From positions 3,455,501-3,519,500 of the forward strand of contig JAHQIY010000010.1 of the NCBI GenBank assembly GCA_019054805.1: a DNA stretch of 64,000 nucleotides, written 5' to 3'. Each line of letters opens with the position of its first letter. Positions within the stretch are counted from its first letter, which is position 1. The notes beneath the pieces were generated by a model. The model saw nothing but the letters and a program-made list of their open reading frames with translations, made no database searches and had not been told where the DNA came from. The position numbers and the translations under genes are program-made. Origin of the DNA: Brachionus manjavacas (lineage: Eukaryota; Rotifera; Eurotatoria; Ploima; Brachionidae). This document shows, one piece after another, positions 11,901-22,629 of the stretch.

Positions 11901-14900
11901 CACCCCCAAATATCCACGGGCTTGGAATATGGCAATCGTTTGATGACTTCTGGGCTCATATAATTGGGTGTACCGACCCGACCACTGGTTATGAACGAAC
12001 TGTTGTCCTCATCGTCTTGACAACCTAGTTCTACGGATATGCCGAAGCCACCGAGTTTAATAGGCGCTGAGTTTTCCCTGCTAGAAAGTAAAACACAGTG
12101 TGGCTTGATGTCCCGATGGACTATATTCGCCTCATGGCAATACCTAACCGCGTCCAGTATTTGACGCATGTAATGACTTGCCACTGATTCCGAGTACACA
12201 AAACCGGCCGCAGCACGTTTCTCTATTTCAAAACACAAGTCAGCGCCGTCCATACTTAAAATTTATTTTTCAATAAGCTCGGCTATTTTGCAGATTCAAA
12301 AAAGTCTAGAAAAAAAAACAACATACTATTCAAACACCATGTTCAGGTAGCCATCTGACAAGTATGTTTCAAACAACTCAACGATGTGCGGATGTTTTAG
12401 CTTACAGCATATGCTTGCCTCTCGCTTTAGATCTGCAGAAAATAATTTTTTTTTTATTAATTAAAAAAAATAAATATTAAAAATCTTTTGTTTAATTTTT
12501 TGTGTTTGAATTACAAAATTTATCTAGTGTTGAAATAACATTGAAAAAGTGCGATGCTCAAGATATTTTTTTTCAAATAAAATAAAACTATTAATTTAAT
12601 ATTTCGAGCATTTTTAAATTTGAAATTAAACTTTTTAGTGAAATAGAACGAGTTTAATTTGACCCTTCTTTGATATATGAGCTTAGCTCACGGAGATAAG
12701 TACAAATTAGTCGAATACCCTTCTCCATTGTGTTAATGCCACCTTGCTATTTGTCTTTCTCTCCATATCTGTTCAATACTTAAATATGCTGCACCTGTCA
12801 TTAATTTTCATGTTATTGTAATTTAAAATGATTCCATAAAAATAATTAAATTAGATAAAAAATTTATTTTTTTATGTGCTTGTGATTTATGAAGTCGTAA
12901 ACCCCATTCAGCTTTTTATTTTTTCTCCACTCCATTTCCTAAACAAGCTTCGCACATCAAGCATTACAGTCATTATTTGCATTCACAAGTACCCCCTCAA
13001 TTTGGTGTTTGTCTCATTATAAATTGATAGACTTTCATAAGAATTTTTTTTTCCAGAATTAAAAAAATATTTTCATTGTAACCTTTTTTCTGTCTCTCTA
13101 TTTTATTTTATTTAAAGCAACTTTTATTTTATTTTACACTATTCAACTCTTATTTTGACTTTTTTGATTTTTACAAAAAATTAGACCACGAATTAGGAAA
13201 AAATATTTTTATTTATTTGTTTCAGTACCGAGTTTGAGCTCCATCAGAATTAAAAAAATAAAAAAGAAATAAAATTAAAATAATGAAATAAATTAGAATA
13301 AGAATAAAGTAAAAAAATATTAAATAAGAAAAATTGAAGAAAAGATAAATAGATATGTAATAAATGATATAATTGTTTTTAAGCCACAAGTCTTAAGTCA
13401 AGTCAAATCAATGACTTAAATTTTTTTTTTTTAGTCAAGTGAACTAATTATCTGATTTTAAAAGATTATGTCTTAAAAGATTATGTTAATAAAAAATTAG
13501 TTTTTCCTGTTTCAAAAAGGTTTGAGTAATTTGTCTATTCTGTTTTTAAACTTGTTGGTGTTTACGGTAATCCTTGTCCGTAGATCAAGTGAATTCCAGT
13601 ATCCGGCTGTACGGTTAACGAAAAAGTTATGACGAACACCACAACTTCTTACCAGCTGCCTCTCTATGGCAAGATGATTATTTCTAATTAAAGTCAAGTC
13701 ATGACTTTGACTTAAATTTTTGTGACTTAGACTTAAAACTGTGACTTAAAAACAAGTCTGATTTTTTTATATTTAAATGTAGTTATTGAAAGTTAGGCAA
13801 ATTTATTAGATGGAAGAAGACAAGAAATCACGCTTTAGTACTTTATAATAAAGAATCTATATTTAGAAATTTTATAGAAATATTTTTTGTGATGTATGAT
13901 TTTTTTTAACTTTAATTTGATTCTTATTTGTATCATAATCAAGAAAATAAACTATGTTTAATTAATTAAGAATTAACGATTAGTGGAGTTCAAATGAACA
14001 TCAGTTGATGATATAATTGTGAGATGCAAGCTTATTTTGAAGTACAGATCGACAAAACAGATACAGTTCAGTACTCGTAGACATGAGTTCTCATTTCAAA
14101 GACAAGCATTAAGAAATTGCAACCAGAGATTCAACTTGTTTACCAAAAGTGTGATAAGCCTTTGAAACAGGTTACCAGCAGAGATTGTTCACTTTAAATC
14201 TGTAAATGAGTATAAGAACAAAGTGGACAAGATTAGCCTGGAATCGCTAATAGCGATATAAGTTAGTCTTAGTATCCACAAAGACTATTATTTTATTTAC
14301 TATTTATTTTTTTCTGTACCGAGCTAGGGCTCATTTAGAATCAAAATCAAAATAAAAAACAAAATGAAAGTTAATAAAATGAGATGAAAATAAATCAAAA
14401 TAAATTAAATAAGCTAAAAAAAAAGTTAAGAAGACATAGATTTTTACATGTGGCACATGTTTACATAGTTCAGGTTTCATGAAAAAAGAGGAAATAGTAA
14501 GGTAGCAATTACACAATGGAGTTGGGTATTTAATATATCTTGATTCGAAGCCTTCTTTTTATTCCTCCACCAGTTTGACAAATAATGGAATAGAATGACT
14601 CAGTCTTGTTCCACCATATCTCTCACTCAACTCAAAAAGCCGATTAGTAATTTTAGTTTATTAAAAGCCTCATGATGCACCATGTTGGAGGGAGTATCAT
14701 ATTTTAACTTAAGTTTTAGGACCCGAGTTTTGACACCTTTTGATCTTTCTCTCTAGTCCTCATTTAATGTAGTAAAGTCGTAACTGCAGGCAGAGCACAC
14801 TAACACTTAACTACTATATAAACCACTAATTGTTTGTAATAACTTTGGATTCCATTTAATAAACTTTTGACCAAATTAAATTGTTTTATTTATTTCTTGG

Positions 14901-16956
14901 CTTAAATCCCTTAAGTCCTAAATCGAGACTTTGCATTAGGATAGATCTGACTGCTGTATTCAGAATTGCTTATAGTTTTTTGATATTATTTTCTGAAAAT
15001 GAATTCAATCAAGGAATAGAATAGTCTAAAATTGATCAGACTAAACATTTCCCAAGACTGAATTCGACTCTAAATTTTTCTGTGATCACATATTTAATTA
15101 GCTTAATTGCGATCTCACCTTTTTTGAATAAGATTATGTGATCGAAATCAACACACGTTCCCAAATCTATATTAAAGGGCGAGCGTTCCACAAGGCTCAG
15201 TAAGCCCCTTTCTCTTTAGCGTATATATTAATGATGTTCCCAAAGCTGATCTTTCGAACAAAAAATACTCACTCCTTTTTGCTGAATATCTGATTACTTT
15301 CTTCATTATTGAATGATGAAAGTCTCTGCTTTGATAAACAAATTAAAGAAGTAAAGACTAAATGCATAAATAGACTCAAAAAAAATAAAAATGCAGAGAT
15401 ATGATAATATCAAAATTACATTAAACATTTAAAAAAGGTTAGAAAATATAAAATAAAAATAATAAAATATTAATAAGATATTTTTTTAACGTTAAAAATT
15501 GTTTTTTCATTTAATTAAAAATTTTAATTAACCATTTTTTACCTTTTTTACTACCTTTTACTATTAAATTGATTACATTTTACCAAAGTTTACGTAAATT
15601 ATGGTGAATTTTTTTTTACAAAATTTTGAAAATAAAAATAATTCATTTGTCTTTAAAAAAGTGCTAAATTATTGGTTTTGTGAAATTGAGTACAAATTGT
15701 TAAAAAGAACAAAAAAAATGTAAAAAAATTGATTTACTTTTTTCTAAGTGTTAAAACTTAGTTCTGTAAATGCAACATAGTGCAACATTCAAAGTTGCAT
15801 CAAATATCTAAGTCTGATAAATTTGCAGAGTTTAGCAGAAATTAAATTTCAATATAATCAAGCGAAGTGCATTTTGCAGAGATTTTGCACCTCTTTAGCA
15901 GATTCTTTGCATCATGCTGCTTTCACAGAATTAATTTTAAACCTTTTTCTGTTCTTTTGTACTGAACTTCACAAAACCCAAATTATTTCAATTTTTTGGA
16001 ATTTTTTTTACCCAAATTTACGTAAAGTGTTCGAAATTCACCAAATTTTAAGTAAAATCTAGTAATTTTACGTTTTTTTACTTTTGTAGATTTACGTAAA
16101 TTACTAAATCCGGAACACCACTATAAGTGGCAAAGGTTGAATAAAGAGTTTCATTAAACTTAGAATATTATAACTGCCAATATATAAAAAAGCCCATATA
16201 GCCGAATGGTTTGCAAAGGCTCTAGGGTTCAAAACCCGCTTTTTTGAAGGATAAAAAAATCTTCAAAAAATCTCTGCAATACGAGGCGAATGCTTAAACC
16301 TCTTTCATCATAAGGTACTTGAAAAGGAGATGAAAACCTCCCCATTATCCACTGGGATAGAATAGGGACAATTATTGAGCCAATTAACAGTTTTAAAAAG
16401 GGCTAATAAATGTTAAAATTTTACTGAAATTGATCCAATTTAACTGTAAAAGGAAAGCAGGTCTTTGTAATCAAAAAGATTAATTTATTTTTTTTTATCA
16501 TTTTTAAACGTTTTGTATTTTTTAAGTGTTTTTTAAAAAATAAATAAAAACTTGTGTGTTTTTCACTTAATCACTTAATTTATGTGTTCCATAACCTCAC
16601 CTGACTTTAAATATTCCTGTTATCATTTATTTACTTTTTATAAAGATTACGATATTTAATGCTATTTCAACAGTAGATACATTTTGTAATTCAAACACAA
16701 AAAATTAAACCAAGTTAGAACAAGTTTTATTTACCTTCTATTGACAGGCCTGGACTTGAAATAAATTTTTCGATGTCTACCACTTTGACTGCAAAAATTT
16801 CGCGACTCTCCCGGTGAAAACATTTTTTGACCACACTGAACGGTCCACTTTAGAAAAAAAATACTTTTTCTTGTCAAATAATTTTTATTCAAAAGTTTAC
16901 TTTCCAATAAGATCTCCAATTTCGTAAACATCTTCAAACAGAGTATCATCTGCCAT
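8468..16956 (-). CDS. CASK: CASK, 5' part of the gene (five coding exons, C-terminal part missing)
   Basis: Membrane-associated guanylate kinase with an N-terminal CaM-kinase-like domain; in animals it scaffolds synaptic and epithelial junction complexes with Mint, Veli/Lin-7 and neurexin. The exons join in frame: 16956-16901, 16847-16735, 12432-12327, 12254-11807 and 8950-8468, giving about 402 residues. Seen: start [12 protein letters not shown], glycine loop GNGPFSVV, the Lys in [22 protein letters not shown] in place of DFG, and VLDSLEE of the first L27 domain. The PHC and GFG changes are the known CASK signature of a Mg2+-independent atypical kinase. The rest of L27 plus PDZ, SH3 and guanylate kinase domains are absent and probably lie left of position 1. 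Introns are 53, 4302, 72 and 2856 nt. Exon joins were read by eye; the identity is very secure. Confidence 0.95.
9170..9920 (+). mobile_element. CR1/L2-like LINE, 3' ORF2 end, in a CASK intron
   Basis: The frame begins with [20 protein letters not shown], passes a stop, and then 9388-9852 is open for 154 codons: [65 protein letters not shown]. This is the classic CR1/L2 ORF2 terminus. After the stop a hairpin (TACAAGTT / AACTTGTA) and (TTA)n form the 3' end. Confidence 0.85.
9950..10280 (-). mobile_element. LINE ORF2 C-terminal fragment, in a CASK intron
   Basis: The minus strand reads [33 protein letters not shown] and an IERQLVKNC block, then the FF..R..FG end decays. Opposite in orientation to the flanking LINE at 9170-9920. 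Confidence 0.7.
10287..10580 (+). mobile_element. tRNA-derived SINE, full-length copy
   Basis: Starts CCCGTATAGCCGAATGGTTT, with an A-box-like TAGCCGAATGG and, about 40 nt on, a B-box-like GGGTCCAAAACCC. The body contains GATGATCATCTCGATG and the end reads CCACTAGGATAGAAAAGGGA. Two other copies lie at 16190-16370 and 28089-28377. Pol III-transcribed SINE by structure. Confidence 0.8.
10890..11370 (+). mobile_element. LINE ORF2 C-terminal fragment with hairpin and (TAC)n tail
   Basis: Encodes [33 protein letters not shown], then, with a frameshift, [20 protein letters not shown] and SFKAGIDSW. The 3' end is a perfect hairpin GCTGGCTAGCCAGC followed by (TAC)n. Lies in the 2.86-kb CASK intron. 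Confidence 0.8.
11371..11806. other. Remaining CASK intron sequence
   Basis: AT-rich. 11430-11620 resembles 15650-15790 (shared GTGAATGCAACA-like motif), so it is probably part of the TTTACGTAAA repeat family. No coding signal. Confidence 0.45.
11807..12254 (-). CDS. CASK: CASK coding exon 4 (catalytic-loop exon)
   Basis: Starts in the hinge ([11 protein letters not shown]) and runs through the catalytic loop, GGFG, the APE-like motif (MSPEVIKR) and the alpha-F helix ([17 protein letters not shown]) to ITQGQFI, ending at a GTAAGT donor in phase 0. A few extra acidic residues (CQDDEDNSS) sit between GGFG and GRVGTP compared with the vertebrate protein. Confidence 0.95.
12327..12432 (-). CDS. 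CASK: CASK coding exon 3
   Basis: Encodes [20 protein letters not shown] and continues to [10 protein letters not shown], the alpha-C helix and hinge of the kinase-like domain. The acceptor is TTCTGCAG and the donor GTATGT. The reading phase agrees with both neighbours. The intron on its 3' side is 72 nt. Confidence 0.93.
13205..13697 (-). mobile_element. LINE 3' end fragment
   Basis: 13512-13697 encodes [20 protein letters not shown] and [11 protein letters not shown], the CR1/L2 ORF2 end. 13215-13240 carries the 3' hairpin GAGTTTGAGCTC with GTAC. The AT-rich part between may belong to a second copy. Confidence 0.65.
14030..14262 (+). mobile_element. LINE ORF2 C-terminal fragment
   Basis: Reads [50 protein letters not shown], then a small hairpin ATCGCTAATAGCGAT. 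One internal stop replaces the Trp of WN.LP. Confidence 0.65.
14306..15060 (-). mobile_element. LINE copy of the [16 protein letters not shown] family, decayed
   Basis: The 3' hairpin (GAGCCCTAGCTC, GTAC) lies at 14315-14335. 14440-14720 and 14930-15060 carry the same reading as the copies at 63.0 and 3.1 kb: [33 protein letters not shown]. Many stops. Confidence 0.65.
15150..15330 (+). mobile_element. LINE reverse transcriptase palm fragment
   Basis: Reads [39 protein letters not shown]: the VPQGS..SP.LF..YIND motif followed by an altered (F/Y)ADD. 5' and 3' parts are missing. Confidence 0.75.
15530..16125. repeat. TTTACGTAAA-rich repeat, longest copy
   Basis: Both ends are dense in the words TTTACGTAAATT, TTTTTTACTTTTGTA and ACCATTTTTTAC. 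Similar ends occur at 24350-24485 and 50280-50632. The middle holds GTAAATGCAACATAGTGCAA. Probably a DNA transposon with subterminal repeats; transposase not seen. Confidence 0.5.
16190..16370 (+). mobile_element. tRNA-derived SINE, internally deleted copy
   Basis: Retains the A-box (TAGCCGAATGG), a canonical B-box (GGGTTCAAAACCC), and the 3' end CCACTGGGATAGAATAGGGA. It lacks about 20 nt between the boxes and about 85 nt of the body. Confidence 0.8.
16735..16847 (-). CDS. CASK: CASK coding exon 2
   Basis: Encodes the glycine-rich loop (GPFSVV) and the ATP-site lysine strand (EIFAVKVVD), ending in SSPGLSIE, which corresponds to SSPGLSTE of vertebrate CASK. The acceptor is CTAAAG and the donor GTAAAT. 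The codon at the exon 1-2 junction becomes Asn where vertebrates have Lys in the GKGPFS loop. Confidence 0.93.
16901..16956 (-). CDS. CASK: CASK coding exon 1
   Basis: Encodes [18 protein letters not shown] plus two bases of the next codon. The ATG matches the universally conserved CASK amino terminus, which fixes the start. It ends at a GTAAAC donor. The intron that follows is only 53 nt. Confidence 0.93.
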
Positions 16957-18215
16957 TTCTAACTAATAAATTTTTCGAAGTCAGTAGATCATTATAAATC
17001 TAAAAATTTTAGGGAAAAAATATTAGTATTTTCAATTTAGGCAATTGCTGAGAGAAAAACACAACTAAAAAAAAAAAAAAAAAATTATTTATCTCTATTT
17101 TCTTTTACTTCTCCTTAAAGGAGGTTAATTCAATTCAATAAATAAATAAATTGCTGAGAGACAGATGTGCTGAAAAACAATGGTAGAAAAGAAGAACAAG
17201 CCAACAGCTTTCAGACTAATTTCACAATTCTCATAAATTTCCAACTAAAAATAATTAATTAACAAAAATAGCAGACAATTTAAAATTTTAGATAAAAAAT
17301 GTTGAGCTGAAGAGCACTTAAACATAATCCTTTTGTACAATATCAATTATTTCGGTTTTAAAGGCACTCATCTATTAATTAATCAATTAAAGTAATACTG
17401 TTTGGAATCTCTCTAGATTATGCAAATTTTGACGACAGACTTGAATAATTAGAAATTAATGGCCAAAAATTGAACATGTTACAAAGTTAACTTCATTTCT
17501 AAAAAAAAATATTCATTTTTGTAAAACTCTCAACTTTAAAAGCCGAGTTATTTTTTGGTTAAGAGGTAAAAAATTTTTTATTACAAACAAGAACAGGAAA
17601 AGGCAAAGTAAAATTTTTGTTCTATTTTCAATCTGCTCTTTTTGCTCAAGAATTTCAAATGCTTATTTTAATTGCATTGCAGTTTACACAGTTTTTTAAC
17701 TTTTAAAGCTTTTAAATTTCAATTTAAAATTATTGCAAATATGCAATGCAATTAAATTGCGCATTTACAATTTTCGAGCAAAAAGTGCAAATTCAAAATT
17801 GAAAAAAAATTTTACTTTGCCGTTCAATTTAAACAATTTTTTAAGTTTTAAGTGAGAACTTCGGTCTCAAGTCAAGTCCAAGACAGAAATTTTAATTTTT
17901 TTTTTGAGTCCGCTACAACTTTTCTACAAATTGTACAGCGGATCGCATACAAAAAAGAACTTAATATTTAGAATGGATAAAATGGATAGAAAATGAAGAT
18001 AGAGGTACTCACATAGAAAAAGTGAAAATTAAAAAACACCACATAAATATGAAAATGAAAGTTGAACATATTAGAGCAGAGAAAAAAAAATAAAGTTAGG
18101 CATTATTTTTTGAAAAAGTTAAAAGAACATTAATTGTTTCTTCAATAGTGAAAAAAACATAAGTTGTTGATTCAACTGGTATAAAAACAAGAGTTTATTT
18201 TTCATCTGTTAACAG
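16957..18215. other. Upstream region of CASK
   Basis: Expected to hold the CASK promoter and 5' UTR; no motif I would name. 17100-17150 is a plus-strand retroelement tail (hairpin CTCCTTAAAGGAG then AATAAATAAATAAA). 17580-17870 has an inverted-repeat-like symmetry around AAATTTGC/GCAAATT and TTGCTC/GAGCAA words, suggesting another foldback element. Confidence 0.4.
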
Positions 18216-18414
18216 TATCGAAGGTCTAAGCGATCATGTAATGGGAAAGACTTACATAGATATTTACTTACAAAACTTTCCAAATGACCATCCGTTCTAT
18301 TTTAATGTAAACATTAACGACGGCAATGAAGAGACCCACTTTAATCTTGGTGTTACTCCAAGAAGTTGTTGTCACATCAAAATAGGTTCAACTTTCCATG
18401 CAGACTGTACTTAA
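18216..18414 (+). CDS. Candidate 3' terminal exon of an unrecognised gene
   Basis: An open frame preceded by a pyrimidine-rich tract and an ACAG acceptor. It encodes IEGLSDHVMGKTYIDIYLQ, then a segment with NINDGNEETHFNLGV, a CC pair (RSCCHIK) and a final HADCT before TAA. An AATAAA follows within about 40 nt. An internal ATG at 18241 would give 57 residues. The balanced codon use and mixed residues look like real protein, unlike neighbouring AT-rich noise. It lies about 1.3 kb upstream of CASK on the opposite strand. I do not recognise the family and found no upstream exon; a transposon-borne fragment is possible. Confidence 0.4.
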
Positions 18415-18499
18415 AAAGTAAGTACGGTAATTCACTTTTTTACTTTGATAAATAAAATTGACTAATGTTTTCCTAACAGTTATACAATATTTATATACT

Positions 18500-19565
18500 A
18501 TAGTAACATGGCCTAACCGGGTGACCTATTTTTTTTATTTTTTGTCTATCGACACAGTTTTGCATAAAAATGCGAAATTCGTTCACCCAATTAGACCGAA
18601 ATTTTCGGGTCACCCCATTAGAACATGGGGTTAATAGGGTGAGGGGCAATTAGGTTAATGGGGTTAACCCAATTACCCCGTTTTTTCACCCGGTTGCCCC
18701 GTTTTTTTCAACTATTTAACCCTACTTTCTAAAACAAAAGAAAAAATTAATTATATTTTAGTTGCTTTTTTAAAAAAAAAAGAGTTTTTTTACAAAAATT
18801 TATTTGAAATTTCAAAAATCTTAACAAAAATAAATTATCGTAACGGGAACAAATTTTAACAAATTTTGAGTTTTTATACATTAACGAAGCTTAATTTAAA
18901 TTATTTTAAATATTTTAAAGAAAAATAACTTTTTAAACAAATTTTTAATTTTTAATTTTTACATTTTGCACATAAAAATTCCATAGTTTTATCTTTTTTA
19001 TTCTCTATTGGTAAACAATTATAGCACGACCAACTGGTACAACTTTCACATGTTAGCCAACTATTTTTGCTAGAATTACCTAAATCGAAGTTAATTTTAC
19101 AAATAAAACAAATTATAGAATTATAAACTATTTCATTTTGCCTTTTTTTATTAACACTCCTAGTTGTTAGACTTTCTAAATTCTCGTTTTTTTTATCAAT
19201 TTTTTTTCTTCAGTTTGTGCACGTGCATCATCTTCAGTTAAAGATTGAGCATAGTCTCTTTTCAATTTTTTTTTCTTTTCATTTACTTTTTTATTTTGAG
19301 AAAAAATTAATTTCGGGTAAATGGGTTAAACAGGTGAATTTGCCGGTTAACCGGGTGAGTTTTTGGCATAAATAGGTGATACCCCATTAACCCCTTTGCC
19401 CCTGAAATTCACACCAAAAAAGAACTCATGTTATAAATTTTGGCTCCTGAAAAATATAAAAAATATAAAATCTTAGGAAAATTTATTAGTTTTCAGCTAG
19501 AAAAAAACGAAATTTAAAAGTTGTCACCCCATTCACACATAAAATAATTGCCCCATCTTACTATA
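18500..19565 (-). mobile_element. DNA transposon with GGGT/ACCC-rich subterminal repeats
   Basis: 18500-18725 and 19310-19560 are packed with words such as ACCGGGTGA, TCACCCCATTA, GGGGTTAA, ACCCAATTACCCCG and AACCGGGTGAG in both orientations, in an otherwise G/C-poor region. The centre carries a minus-strand coding remnant with a PHD-like zinc finger. Exact ends and target duplication could not be fixed. Confidence 0.55.
18952..19184 (-). pseudogene. PHD-like zinc-finger C terminus of a transposase
   Basis: The frame ends in SIICFICKINFDLG, SWLTCESCTSWSCYNCL and EFLCAKCKN before TAA: four CxxC-type pairs around a W..C..C..W core, as in PHD fingers that cap some pogo/Jerky-like transposases. 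Upstream, after a frameshift, is KRDYAQSLTEDDARAQTEEK. The catalytic domain is deleted. Confidence 0.55.
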
Positions 19566-21839
19566 AATGTTTTTTTCACGTTTCACTAGATTACAAAAAA
19601 AATTATGTATCTGTCTCTTTGTTTATGTTTTTTCAACTCACTACATGTGAATTTCAACCTACACCGAAAATGAAGGTCACATGCTGTTTTACCAGAGTGT
19701 TCACTATAACCACTGTTTGGGAGATCTTACATTATCTACAGTCTTTATTACTACTACTAATAATAAATTAAACAAATTAATTATTAAATTTAGTTTTTTA
19801 ATTAATTTTCTCTTTGAATATTGTTTAATCTTTTTATATTTAGTAAAAATCCAAAGGCAAAAAAAGAATAGATGATTGTTGCTAAGAAGCATTAAAAGAT
19901 TAAAAAAAATCTTTTTATTTTAGTAAACATTGGTATAATACAACATCTGATAAGACCAAGATAAGAAGAAAGTCTGCTTTACTGAATAATATAGACTTGA
20001 CTTTTGAGCTAAAATTAGCTTTACCCAAAAAAGAGTTCCTTTTATTCAAATGCTTTGTAATAAATTGAAATTTAATCTAGACATTTTTCTGTTTTATCTC
20101 TGTTTTAATAATTTTCTACCAAATTTCAGCTCTTTTAGATAAAATAAAAAATTAAGATTAAAAAACCAGTGTGGTTTATTAAGTTTAAGTCAATATTATA
20201 CATTATCGAAATTAATATGATTTGAAATAACAGCTGAATATCATGGATAAATTAGTCAAGATTAATTCTATCTAAATTAAATTTCCACATAATTTTTAAT
20301 ACGAAAATTTTCTTTCTTTTCAACATCAATTTTTGAAAAAAAATATCCTCAAGCTTAAAATCATTGTTCAGGATAATATCAACAAATTGAAAAATTAACC
20401 ACTAAATAAGTAAAATTTATGGGAAAAAGTGTTTGACGCATAAATAAAAAATATATAAATTTAAAAAATAATTATTTACGCATGAACAAAAAACTTTAAA
20501 TTAAGTATAAAATTATTATCTCATAAAAAAGTTATTATTTTGTTGCGTAAAAACGTCTCCAGATCTAAATAACTTGTAAATACTTTAATCTTAGTTCATT
20601 CATACTTAATTCTAGTTTCTAGTGGCACTGAGAATATCAAAAATTATCAAATATATATTTTGGTATATAATAATAATAATAATATATATAAGCTACAGCA
20701 AGACTAGCTTGCGGAGGTGGCCTACTAGGAGGTCACCTATGGTAGCTCTTTGCACATTACACATAAAAATTTACTGCAAAAAGAAAAAACTGTTTAAATT
20801 TTTAGGTCAAAATAATAATAAATAATAATAATATAAGTTACAACAAGCTAAAAAAAAAAAAAAAAAAAAAAAAAAATTCATATACTACTTCACACTTTCA
20901 TATGCTACATATACTCCATCACCATTGCATTTGAATTTTAAATTAATCTTTTTCTTTTTTTCTATTTCTTTCTTTTTCTTTTCTTTCCTTTCCTTTTTTT
21001 TCTTTTTTTTTCTATGCTAGACTTAGACCGATCCAATCAAGCAAATCAACCAGACTAATCTAGCTCCACAAAGACCACAATCAAGGTATATATTTTTAAT
21101 GCTTTGAAATGTATGCGATAAAAACTAAACTTTACTTTATTTCTTTATTTATTTTTAATTCTGTATATTAAAATTTTATGCTATGTATTTTTTGGATTAA
21201 TGCCTCCTCCAAAATTTACGGCAAAAAAAGGTGATTTCGTAAATAATTCAAGTGTTAGTAACTACCACAAATAATTATCTGCTATTTTTTTAAATATACT
21301 TTAAAAATCACAATGCTAAAGGATCGATTTGATCTTTGAGCTAATAATTTGTTTTAATATTCGTATCCACAAGATCTAGCCATAAACAAATCAATGAAGA
21401 TCTTAATGACCACAAAGCTGAAGTATTTCAAAGAAAATTTTAAACACTTTTGGATTTGTTTACAAAAATGTATCTAATGTATATAACTTTTAAATAAATA
21501 AACAATTAAAGTTGATGGTTTTTTGTTTTTTTTGTAAATTTGAAGGAGTCGTATAAAATTGGAAGTCAGTAGGGGGTCAGGTTTTGAAAAAATACAAAAA
21601 TATTCAATTTTCACAAAAAATAAAAATTTTAGAAAAAAACTAATTTAATTTTCAAAAAAAAGAGAAAAATTCAAACTAAATGATATATTAAAACTTTAAA
21701 AAATATTTTTGCTTTCCCAAAAAAAATAGGGGTCAGGAAATTTTAAAAAATTGGGAATCAGTGTTTTAGTAGGACCCATATAATTGAACTAAAATCTGAG
21801 AGCAAGAATTGTTCCGGTACCTAGACCTGGAACAATTGA
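19566..21839. other. Repeat-rich stretch without a gene
   Basis: 19735-19765 is a (TAC/TAA)n tail. 20660-20760 is a minus-strand repeat: (TAA)n, CTACAGCAAG, AGCTTGCGGAGG, ending near GGTAGCT; a relative lies at 34755-34870. 20850-20876 is a poly-A run and 20940-21015 a pure pyrimidine tract. No coding exon with an open frame was found. Confidence 0.5.
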
Positions 21840-22080
21840 GAGAATTGAATTTAGTGATAATTGACGTTTGTATGATACATTTTAACAATAACTCAATTGA
21901 AAAAAAATGGAAAACAAAGCTTAGATAGTTTTCTAAACTTCAAATATTATCTTGAGGATCATCATACCACAAACTCAAAGTCAAAATTTATAAAAAAACA
22001 CAAAGTTTTTCATGATTAAAAATTATTAAAAAAATTATTAAATATATAGTTTGAAATTGAACCTAGTCCTTCCTTTCAAC
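21840..22080. repeat. Diverged partial copy of the 26.6/31.7-kb TIR element
   Basis: Shares with 27605-27780 and 32540-32700 the order TGATACATTTTAACAA, AATGGAAAACAAAGC, TATTATCTT.AGGATCATCAT and AAAGTCAAAATTTA. Ends not preserved. Confidence 0.6.
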
Positions 22081-22629
22081 TACTTGCTTGAATTGCCACA
22101 TTTAAATAAAAAGTTCATGATAGAAAAACGAAAATTTGATAAATTTATTTTTTTTTTAAAATGTCCGCTATCATGTAATATAATTGCAGCTCATATTGGA
22201 ATAATTTAATTTTTAAGGCGACTCAAATCATCATTATCACATGGTATTAATTAATTAAATTATTGATTTTTTTTAAATTAATTTTTTTAAATTTTTATTC
22301 GAAAACTTAAATGAATAATTTAAAATCAGCATCAACAAAGTCTGACAGCTAAAAAAAAAACAAATTCAAAAAATTTTGACTCTAATAAGCGTTTTAAATG
22401 AAATTTCAAAATTAATCGCTTCATCTGAATTCAAACCAGTACTTAGAGGTGTTCTACGGGTCTGCTAATTACTTAAAAAATTATGCTTTAATAAAAAAAC
22501 AAAGTTAAATTTTATTTTGTAACATTTGAAAATTTTTTTATAAAAATAATGTTGCTTCAGTTGAATTTTTAAGAATTTTTTTCTGTTCAAATGAATTAAA
22601 CAAATCATGTTTTTAATAGAGTTAAGTTA

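Larger units (their letters stand above)
12489..16711. mobile_element. TIR-bounded transposon complex filling a CASK intron
   Basis: The left end (GTTTAATTTTTTGTGTTTGA) and right end (TCAAACACAAAAAATTAAAC) are inverted copies of each other and match the ends of the elements at 26575-27897 and 31680-32818. The first 180 nt also match 26575-26760. Inside are LINE fragments, a SINE and another repeat, so a copy of this family seems to have been loaded with later insertions. Without it the intron would be about 80 nt. No transposase recognised. Confidence 0.6.

Noticed and set aside
18600..18700. Interstitial telomere repeat
   Set aside because: GGGTTAA-like words occur but are irregularly spaced, mixed in orientation and interspersed with other GGGT words; a transposon end explains them better.
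20940..21090. Strong pyrimidine tract, AG and GTATAT suggesting an exon at 21,017-21,084
   Set aside because: All three frames of the supposed exon contain stops, and no partner exon exists; a pyrimidine-rich simple repeat explains it.
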